Positions 33,667-43,443 of a stretch of DNA of 64,000 bases are shown here, piece after piece; the stretch's first letter is position 1, and every line of letters starts with the position of its first letter. Position numbers and translations under genes: made by a program. The DNA is taken from contig NZ_JAJNNZ010000016.1 in the NCBI RefSeq assembly GCF_022836845.1, positions 1 to 64,000 on the forward strand, given 5' to 3'. This DNA is from Vibrio gelatinilyticus (GTDB lineage Bacteria; Pseudomonadota; Gammaproteobacteria; Enterobacterales; Vibrionaceae). The notes under the pieces are model-generated. The model had not been told where the DNA came from and ran no database searches. It saw only the letters and a program-made list of their open reading frames with translations.

Positions 33667-35517
33667 ATGGCATTACTTCAAATCGCTGAGCCAGGTGAAA
33701 GCTCAGCCCCACATCAACATAAACTTGCAGCCGGTATTGATCTTGGTACGACCAACTCGCTTGTCGCGTCGGTAAGAAGTGGCGAAGCCGCGACCCTGGT
33801 TGATGACAAAGGGCGTAGTATTTTGCCATCCGTTGTTCACTATTCCACAGAGCAACCTTCTGTGGGGTATCTTGCAAGAGAAAACGCCGCAGCTGATCCT
33901 CACAATACAGTGAGTTCCGTTAAGCGCTTGCTTGGTCGCTCTTTGCAAGATGTAAAGCAGCGTTACCCATCACTGCCTTATCATATGGTTGAAAGTGAAA
34001 ATGGCCTACCTGTTATTTCGACTCAAGCGGGTGACAAAAACCCGGTGCAAGTTTCTGCTGACATTCTAAGAACGTTAGCCAAACGCGCCGAAGACACCCT
34101 TGGTGGAGAGCTAGCCGGTGTGGTGATTACTGTCCCTGCTTATTTTGATGATTCTCAGCGTGCTGGCACAAAAGATGCGGCAAACCTGGCGGGTCTTCAT
34201 GTGCTTAGATTACTCAATGAGCCAACAGCCGCAGCCATTGCCTATGGCCTAGATTCAGGTCAGGAAGGGGTTATTGCTGTTTATGATTTAGGTGGTGGTA
34301 CCTTTGATATTTCAATCTTACGTTTGTCAAAAGGAGTCTTTGAAGTATTAGCTACAGGGGGCGACTCTGCGCTTGGTGGTGACGACTTTGATCACTTGAT
34401 AGCGGATTACTTACAACAACAGATTGGGTTACAGACGCTGTCAGCTAGCCAGCAACGAGAATTGCTCGATGCAGCAACGCAAGCAAAAATTGCCTTATCA
34501 GATAACGAAAGTACATTAATTTCAGCACTAGGTTGGCAAGGGGATTTATCGCGCCAGCAGCTCAATGAGCTTATATTTCCACTGGTGAAAAAGACGTTGA
34601 TGTCATGCCGCCGTGCCCTAAAAGATGCGGAAGTTGAATCAACAGAAGTGCTAGAGGTCGTAATGGTTGGAGGCTCCACTCGCACTCCATTCGTTCGCGA
34701 AAAAGTAGGTGAGTTCTTTGGCCGAACACCATTGACCAATATCAATCCTGATGAAGTTGTTGCGATCGGAGCGGCGCTCCAGGCAGATATCTTAGCAGGT
34801 AATAAGCCGGACTCTGAGATGCTACTTCTTGATGTGATTCCGCTGTCTCTTGGCATTGAAACTATGGGTAGCTTGGTAGAAAAGATTATTCCAAGAAATA
34901 CGACCATCCCCGTAGCTAGAGCACAAGAGTTCACGACATTCAAAGATGGTCAAACCGCGATGGCCGTGCACATAGTGCAAGGTGAGCGAGAAATGGTTGA
35001 TGATTGTCGCTCACTAGCGCGTTTTTCTTTGAAAGGCATCCCTCCAATGGCAGCAGGCGCAGCTCATATTCGAGTGACCTATCAAGTGGATGCGGATGGT
35101 CTTCTGTCGGTGACCGCGATGGAGAAAAGCACGGGTGTTCAATCTGAAATCCAGGTCAAACCATCTTACGGTCTTAGTGATAATGAAGTGGCCAATATGC
35201 TCAAAGACTCGATGACCCACGCAAAAGAAGACATGCAGGCGCGTGCTCTCGCTGAGCAACGTGTTGAAGCAGACCGAGTTATCGAAGGACTTATTGCTGC
35301 GCTGCAAGCGGATGGGGATGAGTTATTGAGCAAACAAGAAAACGAACAGTTGCTGCACGCCATCGAAGCGCTCATTGCGCTAAGAAGTCAAGACGATGCA
35401 GATGCTATTGAACAAGGTATAAAAGACACAGACAAAGCGAGCCAAGAGTTTGCATCTCGACGTATGGATAAATCTATCCGTGCAGCTCTAGCGGGACAGT
35501 CTGTAGACAATATTTAA
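33667..35517 (+). CDS. hscA: HscA, Hsp70-class chaperone for Fe-S assembly
   Basis: A 616-residue Hsp70. The ATPase domain shows GIDLGTTNSLVA, VYDLGGGTFDIS and VMVGGSTRTPFV; the substrate domain starts near DVIPLSLGIETMG. It recognises the LPPVK motif of IscU and drives cluster transfer. It follows hscB by 21 bp. Confidence 0.97.
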   Translation: MALLQIAEPGESSAPHQHKLAAGIDLGTTNSLVASVRSGEAATLVDDKGRSILPSVVHYSTEQPSVGYLARENAAADPHNTVSSVKRLLGRSLQDVKQRYPSLPYHMVESENGLPVISTQAGDKNPVQVSADILRTLAKRAEDTLGGELAGVVITVPAYFDDSQRAGTKDAANLAGLHVLRLLNEPTAAAIAYGLDSGQEGVIAVYDLGGGTFDISILRLSKGVFEVLATGGDSALGGDDFDHLIADYLQQQIGLQTLSASQQRELLDAATQAKIALSDNESTLISALGWQGDLSRQQLNELIFPLVKKTLMSCRRALKDAEVESTEVLEVVMVGGSTRTPFVREKVGEFFGRTPLTNINPDEVVAIGAALQADILAGNKPDSEMLLLDVIPLSLGIETMGSLVEKIIPRNTTIPVARAQEFTTFKDGQTAMAVHIVQGEREMVDDCRSLARFSLKGIPPMAAGAAHIRVTYQVDADGLLSVTAMEKSTGVQSEIQVKPSYGLSDNEVANMLKDSMTHAKEDMQARALAEQRVEADRVIEGLIAALQADGDELLSKQENEQLLHAIEALIALRSQDDADAIEQGIKDTDKASQEFASRRMDKSIRAALAGQSVDNI

Positions 35518-35534
35518 TTGAGGAACGAGTAGTC

Positions 35535-35873
35535 ATGCCTAAAATTGTTGTATTACCACATGATGACCTTTGCCCTGAGGGCGCAGTACTAGAAGCCGAG
35601 TCGGGAGAAACCGTTCTCGATGTAGCATTGAAAAACGGTATTGGTATTGAGCATGCCTGTGAGAAGTCGTGTGCATGTACCACATGTCATGTGATCGTAA
35701 GAGAAGGCTTTGACTCACTAGAAGAAAGTGAAGAGCTAGAAGATGATATGTTAGACAAAGCGTGGGGCTTAGAGCCTGAATCTCGTCTTGGGTGCCAAGC
35801 TCGCATCGCAGATGAAGATTTGGTGGTGGAGATCCCGCGTTACACATTGAATCACGCATCAGAAGACCACTAA
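35535..35873 (+). CDS. fdx: Fdx, [2Fe-2S] ferredoxin of the Isc system
   Basis: A 112-residue adrenodoxin-type ferredoxin. The four cluster cysteines are in CEKSCACTTCHV and LGCQARI. It donates electrons during cluster assembly. It lies between hscA and iscX as in other gammaproteobacteria. Confidence 0.97.
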   Translation: MPKIVVLPHDDLCPEGAVLEAESGETVLDVALKNGIGIEHACEKSCACTTCHVIVREGFDSLEESEELEDDMLDKAWGLEPESRLGCQARIADEDLVVEIPRYTLNHASEDH

Positions 35874-35894
35874 TTTTCGTTTCAAGGAGGATAT

Positions 35895-36095
35895 ATGAGT
35901 CTAAAGTGGATAGATTCACGAGATATCGCGATTGAGTTGTGCGACTTGCACCCAGACACAGACCCGAAAACGGTTCGTTTTACCGATCTGCACCGTTGGA
36001 TCGTTGAGCTGGAAGACTTCGATGATGATCCTAATCGTTCCAATGAGAAAATCCTTGAAGCGGTGATCCTCTGTTGGATGGATGAATACGACTAA
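35895..36095 (+). CDS. iscX: IscX, small acidic Isc modulator
   Basis: A 66-residue acidic protein (MSLKWIDSRDIAIELCDLHPD...) of the IscX/YfhJ family. It binds IscS and iron and modulates the rate of sulfur transfer. It has a strong AAGGAGG ribosome site and is the last gene of the operon. Confidence 0.96.
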   Translation: MSLKWIDSRDIAIELCDLHPDTDPKTVRFTDLHRWIVELEDFDDDPNRSNEKILEAVILCWMDEYD

Positions 36096-36111
36096 TCGAC
36101 GACCGTATCAA

Positions 36112-36139
36112 AAGGCGAACCTAATGGTTCGCTTTTTTT
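36112..36139 (+). terminator. Terminator of the isc operon
   Basis: GCGAACC (36115-36121) pairs with GGTTCGC (36126-36132) over TAAT, followed by seven T residues. It separates iscX from pepB, which has its own 250-bp upstream region. Confidence 0.9.
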
Positions 36140-36392
36140 ATGCGTGCTAAGAGGCAGATAGTGTGGCTACCTTTATTTTAGTTTCAGCTGTGCCACTACG
36201 ATTGTTTATCTTCTGAATTATCGTTGACCACGAGACTAAATGTGTGAGTTATTGTTACATTGTTATTAATTCTTCTGTGTACGTCATTGGTATTAGCACT
36301 ACATGATGCTAACATCTTTGCATCTGTGAATAAGGTCAGCAAAGGCCGCACTCTTGTGCAAGAGTGAAATAAAAAATAAGGCAGGAGAAACC

Positions 36393-37688
36393 ATGTCTAA
36401 CACAATGTCCGTATTGTTAACCAAAGAACCCGCAGCAGCGCACTGGGGAACTAAAGCCATTCTATCGTTTTCAGACAATAGCGCGACGATTCATATCGGT
36501 GAAGGTCATGATATTGGTGCGGTACAAAAAGCGGCACGCAAACTTGATTCTCAAGGCATTTCTCACATTACACTTGCTGGTGACAACTGGGATTTGGAGT
36601 CAGCCTGGGCATTCTACCAAGGCTATCGTAACCCCAAGAAGAACAATCAAGTTGAATTAATTAAACTCAAAGATGAAGATCAGCAAGAACTTGAAGCGAG
36701 AATTAAAACGACTGATTGGACACGCGATATCATCAATAAAAGCGCGGAAGAAGTCGCACCTAGACAGCTAGCGACTATGGCGGGGGAATTCATCAAATCG
36801 TTAGCGCCAGAGCACGTCACCTATCGTATCGTAAAAGATAAAGATCTTCTCACCGAGGGCTGGACAGGTATTTACGCTGTTGGTCGCGGCTCTGCTCGCA
36901 CGTCGGCAATGTTACAGCTGGACTACAATCCAACGGGCGACAAAGACGCTCCGGTTTTTGCTTGCCTGGTCGGTAAAGGTATCACCTTTGACTCAGGGGG
37001 CTATAGCTTAAAGCCGTCGAGTTTTATGGGCTCCATGAAAGCGGATATGGGGGGAGCGGGTACCATTACTGGTGGTTTCGGACTAGCGATTTTACGTGGC
37101 CTGAACAAGCGAGTGAAACTCATTTTATGTTGCGCTGAGAACATGGTGTCTGGTCGAGCACTCAAGCTTGGAGACGTGATCACTTATAAGAACGGAAAAA
37201 CCGTTGAAATAATGAATACCGATGCCGAAGGTCGCCTGGTATTGGCTGATGGTTTGATCTATGCCTGTGAGCAACAGCCGCAGCTGATCGTAGATTGCGC
37301 AACTTTAACTGGAGCAGCAAAAAATGCGCTAGGTAATGACTATCACGCTTTATTGTCTTTTGATGACGAGTTGTCACATCAGGCTCTAACCGGTGCTAAC
37401 CAAGAAAAAGAAGGCCTATGGCCACTGCCGCTTGCAGACTTTCACCGTGGAATGCTTCCGTCGAATTTTGCTGATCTGTCAAATATCAGCAGTGGCGACT
37501 ATAGCCCAGGCGCCAGTACTGCCGCTGCGTTTTTGTCTTACTTTGTAGACGACTACAAAAAAGGCTGGCTTCACTTTGATTGTGCAGGGACTTACCGAAA
37601 GTCTGCGAGTGACAAGTGGGCGGCTGGTGCTACGGGTATGGGGGTTCGTACCCTTGCTCGATTACTGAATGAACAAGCTGAAAAATAA
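36393..37688 (+). CDS. pepB: PepB, peptidase B (M17 leucyl aminopeptidase family)
   Basis: A 431-residue cytosolic metallo-aminopeptidase. The family signature NTDAEGRLVLADGL and the metal/active-site segment GKGITFDSGGYSLKPS are intact. It removes N-terminal residues from peptides. The frame is open 13 codons upstream, but the ATG at 36393 has an AGGAG site 6 bp before it and gives MSNTMSVLL. Placed after iscX as in E. coli. Confidence 0.95.
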   Translation: MSNTMSVLLTKEPAAAHWGTKAILSFSDNSATIHIGEGHDIGAVQKAARKLDSQGISHITLAGDNWDLESAWAFYQGYRNPKKNNQVELIKLKDEDQQELEARIKTTDWTRDIINKSAEEVAPRQLATMAGEFIKSLAPEHVTYRIVKDKDLLTEGWTGIYAVGRGSARTSAMLQLDYNPTGDKDAPVFACLVGKGITFDSGGYSLKPSSFMGSMKADMGGAGTITGGFGLAILRGLNKRVKLILCCAENMVSGRALKLGDVITYKNGKTVEIMNTDAEGRLVLADGLIYACEQQPQLIVDCATLTGAAKNALGNDYHALLSFDDELSHQALTGANQEKEGLWPLPLADFHRGMLPSNFADLSNISSGDYSPGASTAAAFLSYFVDDYKKGWLHFDCAGTYRKSASDKWAAGATGMGVRTLARLLNEQAEK

Positions 37689-37715
37689 TTATTAAAGAAA
37701 GATAAAGGAATACTT

Positions 37716-38141
37716 ATGGCCCTAGAAAGAACATTTTCAATTGTTAAACCTGATGCTGTAGAGCGTAACCTCATCGGTGAAATCTACCATCGTATTGAAA
37801 AAGCCGGTTTGCAAATCGTCGCGGCGAAAATGGTTCACCTAAATGACGAACAAGCTCGTGGATTTTACGCGGAGCATGAAGGAAAACCCTTTTTCCCGGC
37901 ACTGCGTGAGTTTATGACATCTGGTCCAATTATGGTTCAGGTTCTAGAAGGTGAAGATGCGATTGCTCGTTACCGTGAGTTGATGGGGAAAACCAATCCA
38001 GAAGAAGCCGCGTGTGGTACGTTACGCGCTGACTATGCACTAAGTATGCGTCACAATTCAGTACATGGGTCAGATAGCCCAGCATCAGCTGCTCGCGAGA
38101 TTGAATTTTTCTTTCCAGAGTCGGAAATATGCCCTAGATAA
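37716..38141 (+). CDS. ndk: Nucleoside diphosphate kinase
   Basis: A 141-residue kinase balancing nucleoside triphosphates. The phosphohistidine H117 is in NSVHGSDSPASA. Length and sequence are typical. Closely follows pepB (27 bp) and is followed by a terminator. Confidence 0.97.
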   Translation: MALERTFSIVKPDAVERNLIGEIYHRIEKAGLQIVAAKMVHLNDEQARGFYAEHEGKPFFPALREFMTSGPIMVQVLEGEDAIARYRELMGKTNPEEAACGTLRADYALSMRHNSVHGSDSPASAAREIEFFFPESEICPR

Positions 38142-38205
38142 TGGACTGTGCAGGTCTGATGCATTCTACATTGGTCCTGTGATCAAATATCATCATCTAC
38201 TAAAT

Positions 38206-38231
38206 AAGGAGGCGTTTGCCTCCTTTTTTTT
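38206..38231 (+). terminator. Terminator after ndk
   Basis: AAGGAGGC (38206-38213) pairs with GCCTCCTT (38218-38225) over GTTT, followed by a T run. It ends the pepB-ndk transcript. Confidence 0.92.
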
Positions 38232-38372
38232 ATCTAAGGAAACTCAGCAAGAATCTACAGAGTACAAATACAGGCCAACGATAGTTTTAAACTCGAGTAA
38301 AACTTGTTGTGAGTGCCTAAAGGCTGTACAATTCGCGCCCTTATTTAGAAACTCTGTCGTTTGAGAGGCACC

Positions 38373-39500
38373 ATGACTGAACAGAAAGTGAATCTACTTG
38401 ATTTTGATCGCAAGGGCTTGCGCAAATACTTCCAAGAGGAGTTAGGCGAGAAAGCGTTCCGTGCTGATCAGGTAATGAAGTGGATCTACCATTTTGGCTG
38501 TGATGACTTTGAAAAGATGTCGAACATCAATAAAAAGCTTCGTGAGAAATTGATACGACTGACAGAGATTAAAGCGCCTTACGTCTCGGATGCTCAGTAT
38601 TCCTCTGACGGCACCATTAAATGGGCGATGCGAGTAGGGGACCAGGATGTTGAGACTGTTTATATCCCTGAAGATGATCGTGCGACTCTATGTGTCTCTT
38701 CACAGGTGGGGTGCGCCTTAGAATGTAAATTCTGCTCGACTGGCCAGCAAGGTTTTAACCGAAACCTAAAAGTGTCTGAGATCATCGGTCAGGTATGGCG
38801 TGCAGCGCGCGAAGTTGGCTTAGAAAAAGACACGGGACGCCGCCCGATCACCAATGTTGTAATGATGGGCATGGGTGAACCTCTCCTGAACATGAAAAAC
38901 CTGATGCCATCTTTAGAGATCATGCTTGATGATTTAGGCTTTGGTTTGTCTAAGCGCCGAGTTACGGTATCGACATCTGGTGTTGTTTCTGGTCTCGATC
39001 AGATGACAGGTAATATTGATGTTGCATTAGCGATCTCTCTTCATGCACCAAATGACAAGTTGCGTAGTGAAATCATGCCTATCAACGATCGTTGGGACAT
39101 CGAAGACTTCCTTGGGTCAGTACGTCGTTACATTGCTTCTTCTAATGCCAATAGGGGGAAAGTGACCGTAGAATACATTTTGTTAGATCACGTGAACGAT
39201 GATATGGATCACGCTCGTGAACTTGCAGAATTACTCAAAGATACGCCAGCCAAGATTAACCTGATTCCATTTAATCCTTATCCAGGTTCTCCTTATAAGA
39301 AGCCAAGCAACTCACGCATCGATCGTTTTATGAAAACCTTGATGCAGTACGACTACACTGTAACAGTACGAAAGACTCGTGGTGATGATATTGACGCGGC
39401 GTGTGGTCAGTTGGTTGGTGATGTGATTGATAGAACCAAGCGAACTCAGCTAAAAGCAGAACAAGCCGGAGAGGTTATTCCTGTAAAGAACGTCGGTTAA
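38373..39500 (+). CDS. rlmN: RlmN, dual-specificity 23S rRNA/tRNA methyltransferase
   Basis: A 375-residue radical SAM enzyme making 2-methyladenosine at A2503 of 23S rRNA and A37 of some tRNAs. The cluster motif is C114-x3-C118-x2-C121 (CALECKFC); the C-terminal DIDAACGQL contains the methyl-carrying cysteine. Start at the ATG at 38373, giving MTEQKVNLLDF; an in-frame start four codons upstream is less likely. Confidence 0.96.
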   Translation: MTEQKVNLLDFDRKGLRKYFQEELGEKAFRADQVMKWIYHFGCDDFEKMSNINKKLREKLIRLTEIKAPYVSDAQYSSDGTIKWAMRVGDQDVETVYIPEDDRATLCVSSQVGCALECKFCSTGQQGFNRNLKVSEIIGQVWRAAREVGLEKDTGRRPITNVVMMGMGEPLLNMKNLMPSLEIMLDDLGFGLSKRRVTVSTSGVVSGLDQMTGNIDVALAISLHAPNDKLRSEIMPINDRWDIEDFLGSVRRYIASSNANRGKVTVEYILLDHVNDDMDHARELAELLKDTPAKINLIPFNPYPGSPYKKPSNSRIDRFMKTLMQYDYTVTVRKTRGDDIDAACGQLVGDVIDRTKRTQLKAEQAGEVIPVKNVG

Positions 39501-39511
39501 CGATTGATTTT

Positions 39512-39541
39512 AAATGCCAAGCTATCTGCTTGGCATTTTTG
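39512..39541 (+). terminator. Terminator after rlmN
   Basis: AATGCCAAGC (39513-39522) pairs with GCTTGGCATT (39528-39537), TATCT loop, followed by T residues. It isolates rlmN from the downstream rodZ operon. Confidence 0.92.
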
Positions 39542-40030
39542 ACTGCGTGATTGTGTCACTGATGAGATAGTTTACGAGTTGTTACATTGCAGCTATCTAT
39601 CTGATTCAATTAAGAGATCAATACCACGTTTTTGTACATTTATGCTGGTATTGGGGAACAATCATTGATTTTCTAAATCAAATGCTAATAGTGGTCGCCT
39701 TAAGATTTGGAGTAATGTCATTTTTTTAACAAATGTGCTGGTATTGAACTTCCAAAGGCGGTGTGGCAATTCATATTGTTCGTTGAATAGATTATGATGT
39801 TTCACCTTCATAAAAAAGGCCTATTGGTATTTAGGCATCGCGCTGATAGCGATGTCGGTATTACCAAGCAATTCGACACAGAGCTTTTATCCAAAACAAG
39901 GGCAATTCTGCTGAGGCAGTGTGTGTCTACCATTCACTTTGGTTAATGCAGAACTCGACGAGTCAAATACAATAATAAAGCAGAATGAACTAACATAGCA
40001 TTAGCAACTACAGGTAGAAGTACAGGATCA
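39542..40030. other. Non-coding region before rodZ
   Basis: About 490 bp without a convincing gene. In Pseudomonas pilF lies between rlmN and rodZ; no remnant of it is recognisable here. The A/T-rich sequence just upstream of 40031 presumably holds the rodZ-ispG-hisS promoter. A 50-codon plus-strand frame (39794-39946) shows no ribosome site or family features. Confidence 0.4.
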
Positions 40031-40975
40031 ATGAGTACTGAACAAGAATCCAAGCAATACACAGATACAACAGAGCAAATCCTAGCGGGCACGTTACTCA
40101 AAGAGAAACGTGAAGAGTTAGGGTTAACCCAAAGACAGATCGCAGATCGCCTACGCCTGCGTGTGGCAATCATAGAGAAAATTGAAACCAACGACTTCGA
40201 TGGCGAACTGGTAGCAACGTTTACTCGTGGCTATTTGCGCTCGTATGCTAAGGCCGTAGGCCTTGATGAAGCAACAGTTCTCGATACTTTGGAGCACCAT
40301 GACGAAGCTCAGCATGGCGAACAGCAGATGCAGAGCTTTTCAAGAAAGACCAACAAAGAAAAGCACGATAGCCGAATTATGAAGCTAACGTGGGGGATCT
40401 TTATCGTCATCATTGGTATTTCTTCGATTTGGTGGCTGCAAAATCAGCAGAAAGATACGTTGTCCATTTTTCCGGCAGACGACACTTCAGAAGTCACAGA
40501 TGCCGAAGCAATGGCATTAGATGAAGAAGGTATGGAGATGATCTCTGGTGAGAACATCGATGAAGTACCGTCAGAACCAGCTTCTCCTGTGCAACGGCCT
40601 GTTATTGAAGAGGCAGAAGTCACCGATACGACTCAGGGCGAACAAGCAGCACCAGAAGCCCTTTCTGAGACACAACTTGAGGTTGTTGAGCCTATCTTAG
40701 AAGAGGCGTCTCCTGTTGCTGTAGAAGTCGCTGATAATACCAAGAAAGTGACGATGAGTTTCAGGGCTGATTGCTGGATTCAAATTACCGACGCATCAGG
40801 TAAAGTGCTGTCTACGGGTATCAAATCTGCAGGACAAACGCTGAATTTGTCAGGTGAAGCACCGTTTAAAGTCATTTTAGGTGCACCTGAAGCCGTTTCC
40901 ATCACATTAGCAAGTGAACCTTTTGACCTTTCTGGGTATACTTCAGGTAAAGTCGCTCGGTTTACCTTACCTTAG
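40031..40975 (+). CDS. rodZ: RodZ, cytoskeletal cell-shape protein
   Basis: A 314-residue single-pass membrane protein. The N-terminal helix-turn-helix (about 20-85, LKEKREELGLTQRQIADRL) binds MreB; a membrane helix spans about 118-136; a proline/glutamate-rich periplasmic linker (140-235) precedes the C-terminal beta domain (about 240-312, MSFRADCWIQITDASGKVL). It anchors MreB to the membrane to keep rod shape. Located before ispG as in E. coli. Confidence 0.94.
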   Translation: MSTEQESKQYTDTTEQILAGTLLKEKREELGLTQRQIADRLRLRVAIIEKIETNDFDGELVATFTRGYLRSYAKAVGLDEATVLDTLEHHDEAQHGEQQMQSFSRKTNKEKHDSRIMKLTWGIFIVIIGISSIWWLQNQQKDTLSIFPADDTSEVTDAEAMALDEEGMEMISGENIDEVPSEPASPVQRPVIEEAEVTDTTQGEQAAPEALSETQLEVVEPILEEASPVAVEVADNTKKVTMSFRADCWIQITDASGKVLSTGIKSAGQTLNLSGEAPFKVILGAPEAVSITLASEPFDLSGYTSGKVARFTLP

Positions 40976-40983
40976 AAAACACT

Positions 40984-42108
40984 ATGCAATATGAATCACC
41001 TATAAAACGTCGCCCGTCTTCAAGAATTTATGTTGGCGACGTCCCTATCGGCGATGGTGCTCCTATCGCCGTCCAATCGATGACCAATACGCGCACAACT
41101 GATGTTGCTGCGACCGTGGCACAGATCAAAGCACTGGAAAATGTCGGTGCGGATATTGTGCGTGTATCGGTACCGACCATGGATGCTGCAGAAGCATTTA
41201 GAGAAATCAAAAGGCAAGTTAACGTTCCTTTGGTCGCCGATATCCATTTTGATTACCGTATCGCGTTAAAAGTCGCTGAGTATGGTGTTGATTGCTTGCG
41301 TATCAACCCTGGCAATATTGGTAACGAACAGCGAATACGCTCCGTTGTCGATTGTGCTCGCGACAACAACATTCCAATTCGCATCGGTGTAAATGGCGGA
41401 TCATTGGAAAAAGAGATTCAGGTAAAATACGGTGAACCTACGCCAGCCGCGTTAGTTGAATCGGCAATGCGCCATGTCGACATTCTTGACCGATTGAACT
41501 TCGATCAATTCAAAGTCAGCGTAAAGGCATCGGATGTATTCCTTGCCGTTGACTCTTACCGACTACTCGCAAAGAAAATCGATCAACCACTGCACCTAGG
41601 TATTACCGAAGCTGGTGGTGCTCGTGCTGGTGCTGTGAAATCGTCGGTCGGTTTGGGGATGCTTCTTGCTGAAGGTATTGGTGATACGTTACGTATCTCT
41701 CTTGCGGCCGATCCGGTAGAAGAAATCAAAGTCGGCTTTGATATTTTAAAGTCACTGCGTATTCGCTCCCGCGGTATCAACTTTATTGCGTGCCCAAGTT
41801 GCTCACGCCAAGAGTTTGATGTCATCGGCACGGTCAATGCGCTAGAGCAGAGGCTAGAAGACATGATCACTCCAATGGATGTTTCAATCATTGGTTGCGT
41901 GGTAAATGGACCTGGTGAAGCAGAGGTATCGCATCTAGGGTTAGCAGGCAGTAATAAGAAAAGCGCCTTCTACGAAGATGGCAAGCGCCAGAAGGAGCGT
42001 TTTGATAACGACGATCTCGTTAATCAACTCGAAGCTAAGATTCGAGCCAAAGCGGCACAAATCGATCCGGACAACCGTATCGATGTTAATCTAATCGACA
42101 ACAAATAA
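40984..42108 (+). CDS. ispG: IspG, 4-hydroxy-3-methylbut-2-enyl diphosphate synthase
   Basis: A 374-residue TIM-barrel/[4Fe-4S] enzyme of the MEP isoprenoid pathway. Cluster cysteines are in ACPSCSRQEFD and IGCVVNGPGEA. It starts 8 bp after rodZ and depends on the Fe-S system encoded nearby. Confidence 0.97.
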   Translation: MQYESPIKRRPSSRIYVGDVPIGDGAPIAVQSMTNTRTTDVAATVAQIKALENVGADIVRVSVPTMDAAEAFREIKRQVNVPLVADIHFDYRIALKVAEYGVDCLRINPGNIGNEQRIRSVVDCARDNNIPIRIGVNGGSLEKEIQVKYGEPTPAALVESAMRHVDILDRLNFDQFKVSVKASDVFLAVDSYRLLAKKIDQPLHLGITEAGGARAGAVKSSVGLGMLLAEGIGDTLRISLAADPVEEIKVGFDILKSLRIRSRGINFIACPSCSRQEFDVIGTVNALEQRLEDMITPMDVSIIGCVVNGPGEAEVSHLGLAGSNKKSAFYEDGKRQKERFDNDDLVNQLEAKIRAKAAQIDPDNRIDVNLIDNK

Positions 42109-42132
42109 TCTCAACAGTAAACGGTACACATT

Positions 42133-43401
42133 GTGGCAAAAACAATTCAAGCAATTAGAGGTATGAACGACTGCCTCCCAACTCAATCTCCGCTATGGCA
42201 AAAAGTGGAAAGCACAGTGAAACGTGTTGTAAGTGCATACGGATACAATGAAGTTCGCATGCCAATTGTTGAGATGACACATCTATTTAGCCGTGCGATT
42301 GGTGAAGTAACAGACGTAGTAGAAAAAGAAATGTACACGTTTGAAGATCGCAATGGTGACAGTTTGACCCTGCGTCCAGAAGGCACTGCAGGTTGTGTAC
42401 GCGCAGGTATTGAAAACGGTTTGCTTTATAACCAGGAGCAGCGTTTATGGTACATGGGGCCAATGTTCAGACATGAGCGTCCTCAAAAAGGGCGTTATCG
42501 TCAATTTCACCAATGTGGCGTTGAGGTGTTTGGCCTAAATGGGCCAGATGTGGATGCTGAGTTAATCATGATGACAGCTCGATTGTGGCGTGAACTGGGT
42601 ATTTCTGAGCACGTTCGTCTTGAACTCAACTCGATTGGGTCTTTAGATGATCGCGCAAACTACCGAACAGCATTGATTGAGCATCTCGAAAAACACATCG
42701 ATGTTCTTGACGAAGACAGTAAGCGTCGCATGCACACTAACCCATTGCGTGTTCTAGATAGCAAGAATAAAGATGTTCAAGCTATTTTAGTTGATGCACC
42801 CGAGCTAGCCGATTATCTTGATGAGGACTCTAAAGCGCATTTTGCAGGATTGTGTGAACTTCTTGATGCCGCAGGTATCGAATACACAGTAAATCAGCGC
42901 CTAGTACGCGGTTTGGATTACTACAATCGCACCGTATTTGAATGGATTACTGAAAGTCTTGGAGCACAAGGTACAGTATGTGGCGGTGGACGTTACGACG
43001 GCTTGGTTGAGCAGCTGGGCGGTAAAGCAACCCCTGCTGTGGGTTTTGCTATGGGTCTTGAGCGTTTGGTTCTGATGATGGAAACGCTGGAGCTAACAGA
43101 CGTACGACGCAATGTTGATGTGTATGTCGTCACTGCCGGAGAAGGCACAATGATGGCGGGCCTTAAATTAGCGGAACAGCTTCGAGAGTCTGATTCTGAC
43201 ATTCGAGTGATGAATCACTTTGGTGGTGGTAACTTCAAGAAACAATTTAAGCGTGCAGATAAAGTGGGCGCTCTGGTTGCTTTAGTCCTTGGTGAAAATG
43301 AAGTGGCTGAAGGCACTGTGGTTGTCAAAGACCTTAAAGGTGGCGAGCAACAGACGGTAGCGCAGAACGAACTTCTGACAAAGCTCGCAGATATTCTGTA
43401 A
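42133..43401 (+). CDS. hisS: Histidyl-tRNA synthetase
   Basis: A 422-residue class II synthetase. Motifs seen are RGMNDCLP at the N terminus, motif 2 YMGPMFRHERPQKGRYRQF, the histidine-specific LVRGLDYYNRTVFE, and motif 3 AVGFAMGLERL. The start codon is GTG. Part of the rodZ-ispG-hisS-yfgM-bamB run. Confidence 0.97.
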   Translation: MAKTIQAIRGMNDCLPTQSPLWQKVESTVKRVVSAYGYNEVRMPIVEMTHLFSRAIGEVTDVVEKEMYTFEDRNGDSLTLRPEGTAGCVRAGIENGLLYNQEQRLWYMGPMFRHERPQKGRYRQFHQCGVEVFGLNGPDVDAELIMMTARLWRELGISEHVRLELNSIGSLDDRANYRTALIEHLEKHIDVLDEDSKRRMHTNPLRVLDSKNKDVQAILVDAPELADYLDEDSKAHFAGLCELLDAAGIEYTVNQRLVRGLDYYNRTVFEWITESLGAQGTVCGGGRYDGLVEQLGGKATPAVGFAMGLERLVLMMETLELTDVRRNVDVYVVTAGEGTMMAGLKLAEQLRESDSDIRVMNHFGGGNFKKQFKRADKVGALVALVLGENEVAEGTVVVKDLKGGEQQTVAQNELLTKLADIL

Positions 43402-43443
43402 TACGCCGATAGAAATAATGATTTTTAGTTAAGAGGACAGGAA

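Noticed and set aside
34407..34943. 178-codon minus-strand frame inside hscA
   Set aside because: It is the complement of a highly conserved Hsp70 gene; its composition mirrors hscA codon bias.
38065..38364. 99-codon frame between ndk and rlmN
   Set aside because: It overlaps the end of ndk and runs through the ndk terminator; a chance frame.
39794..39946. 50-codon frame in the rlmN-rodZ gap, and a signal-peptide-like reading in another phase
   Set aside because: No ribosome site, no start codon in the signal-like phase, and no family similarity.
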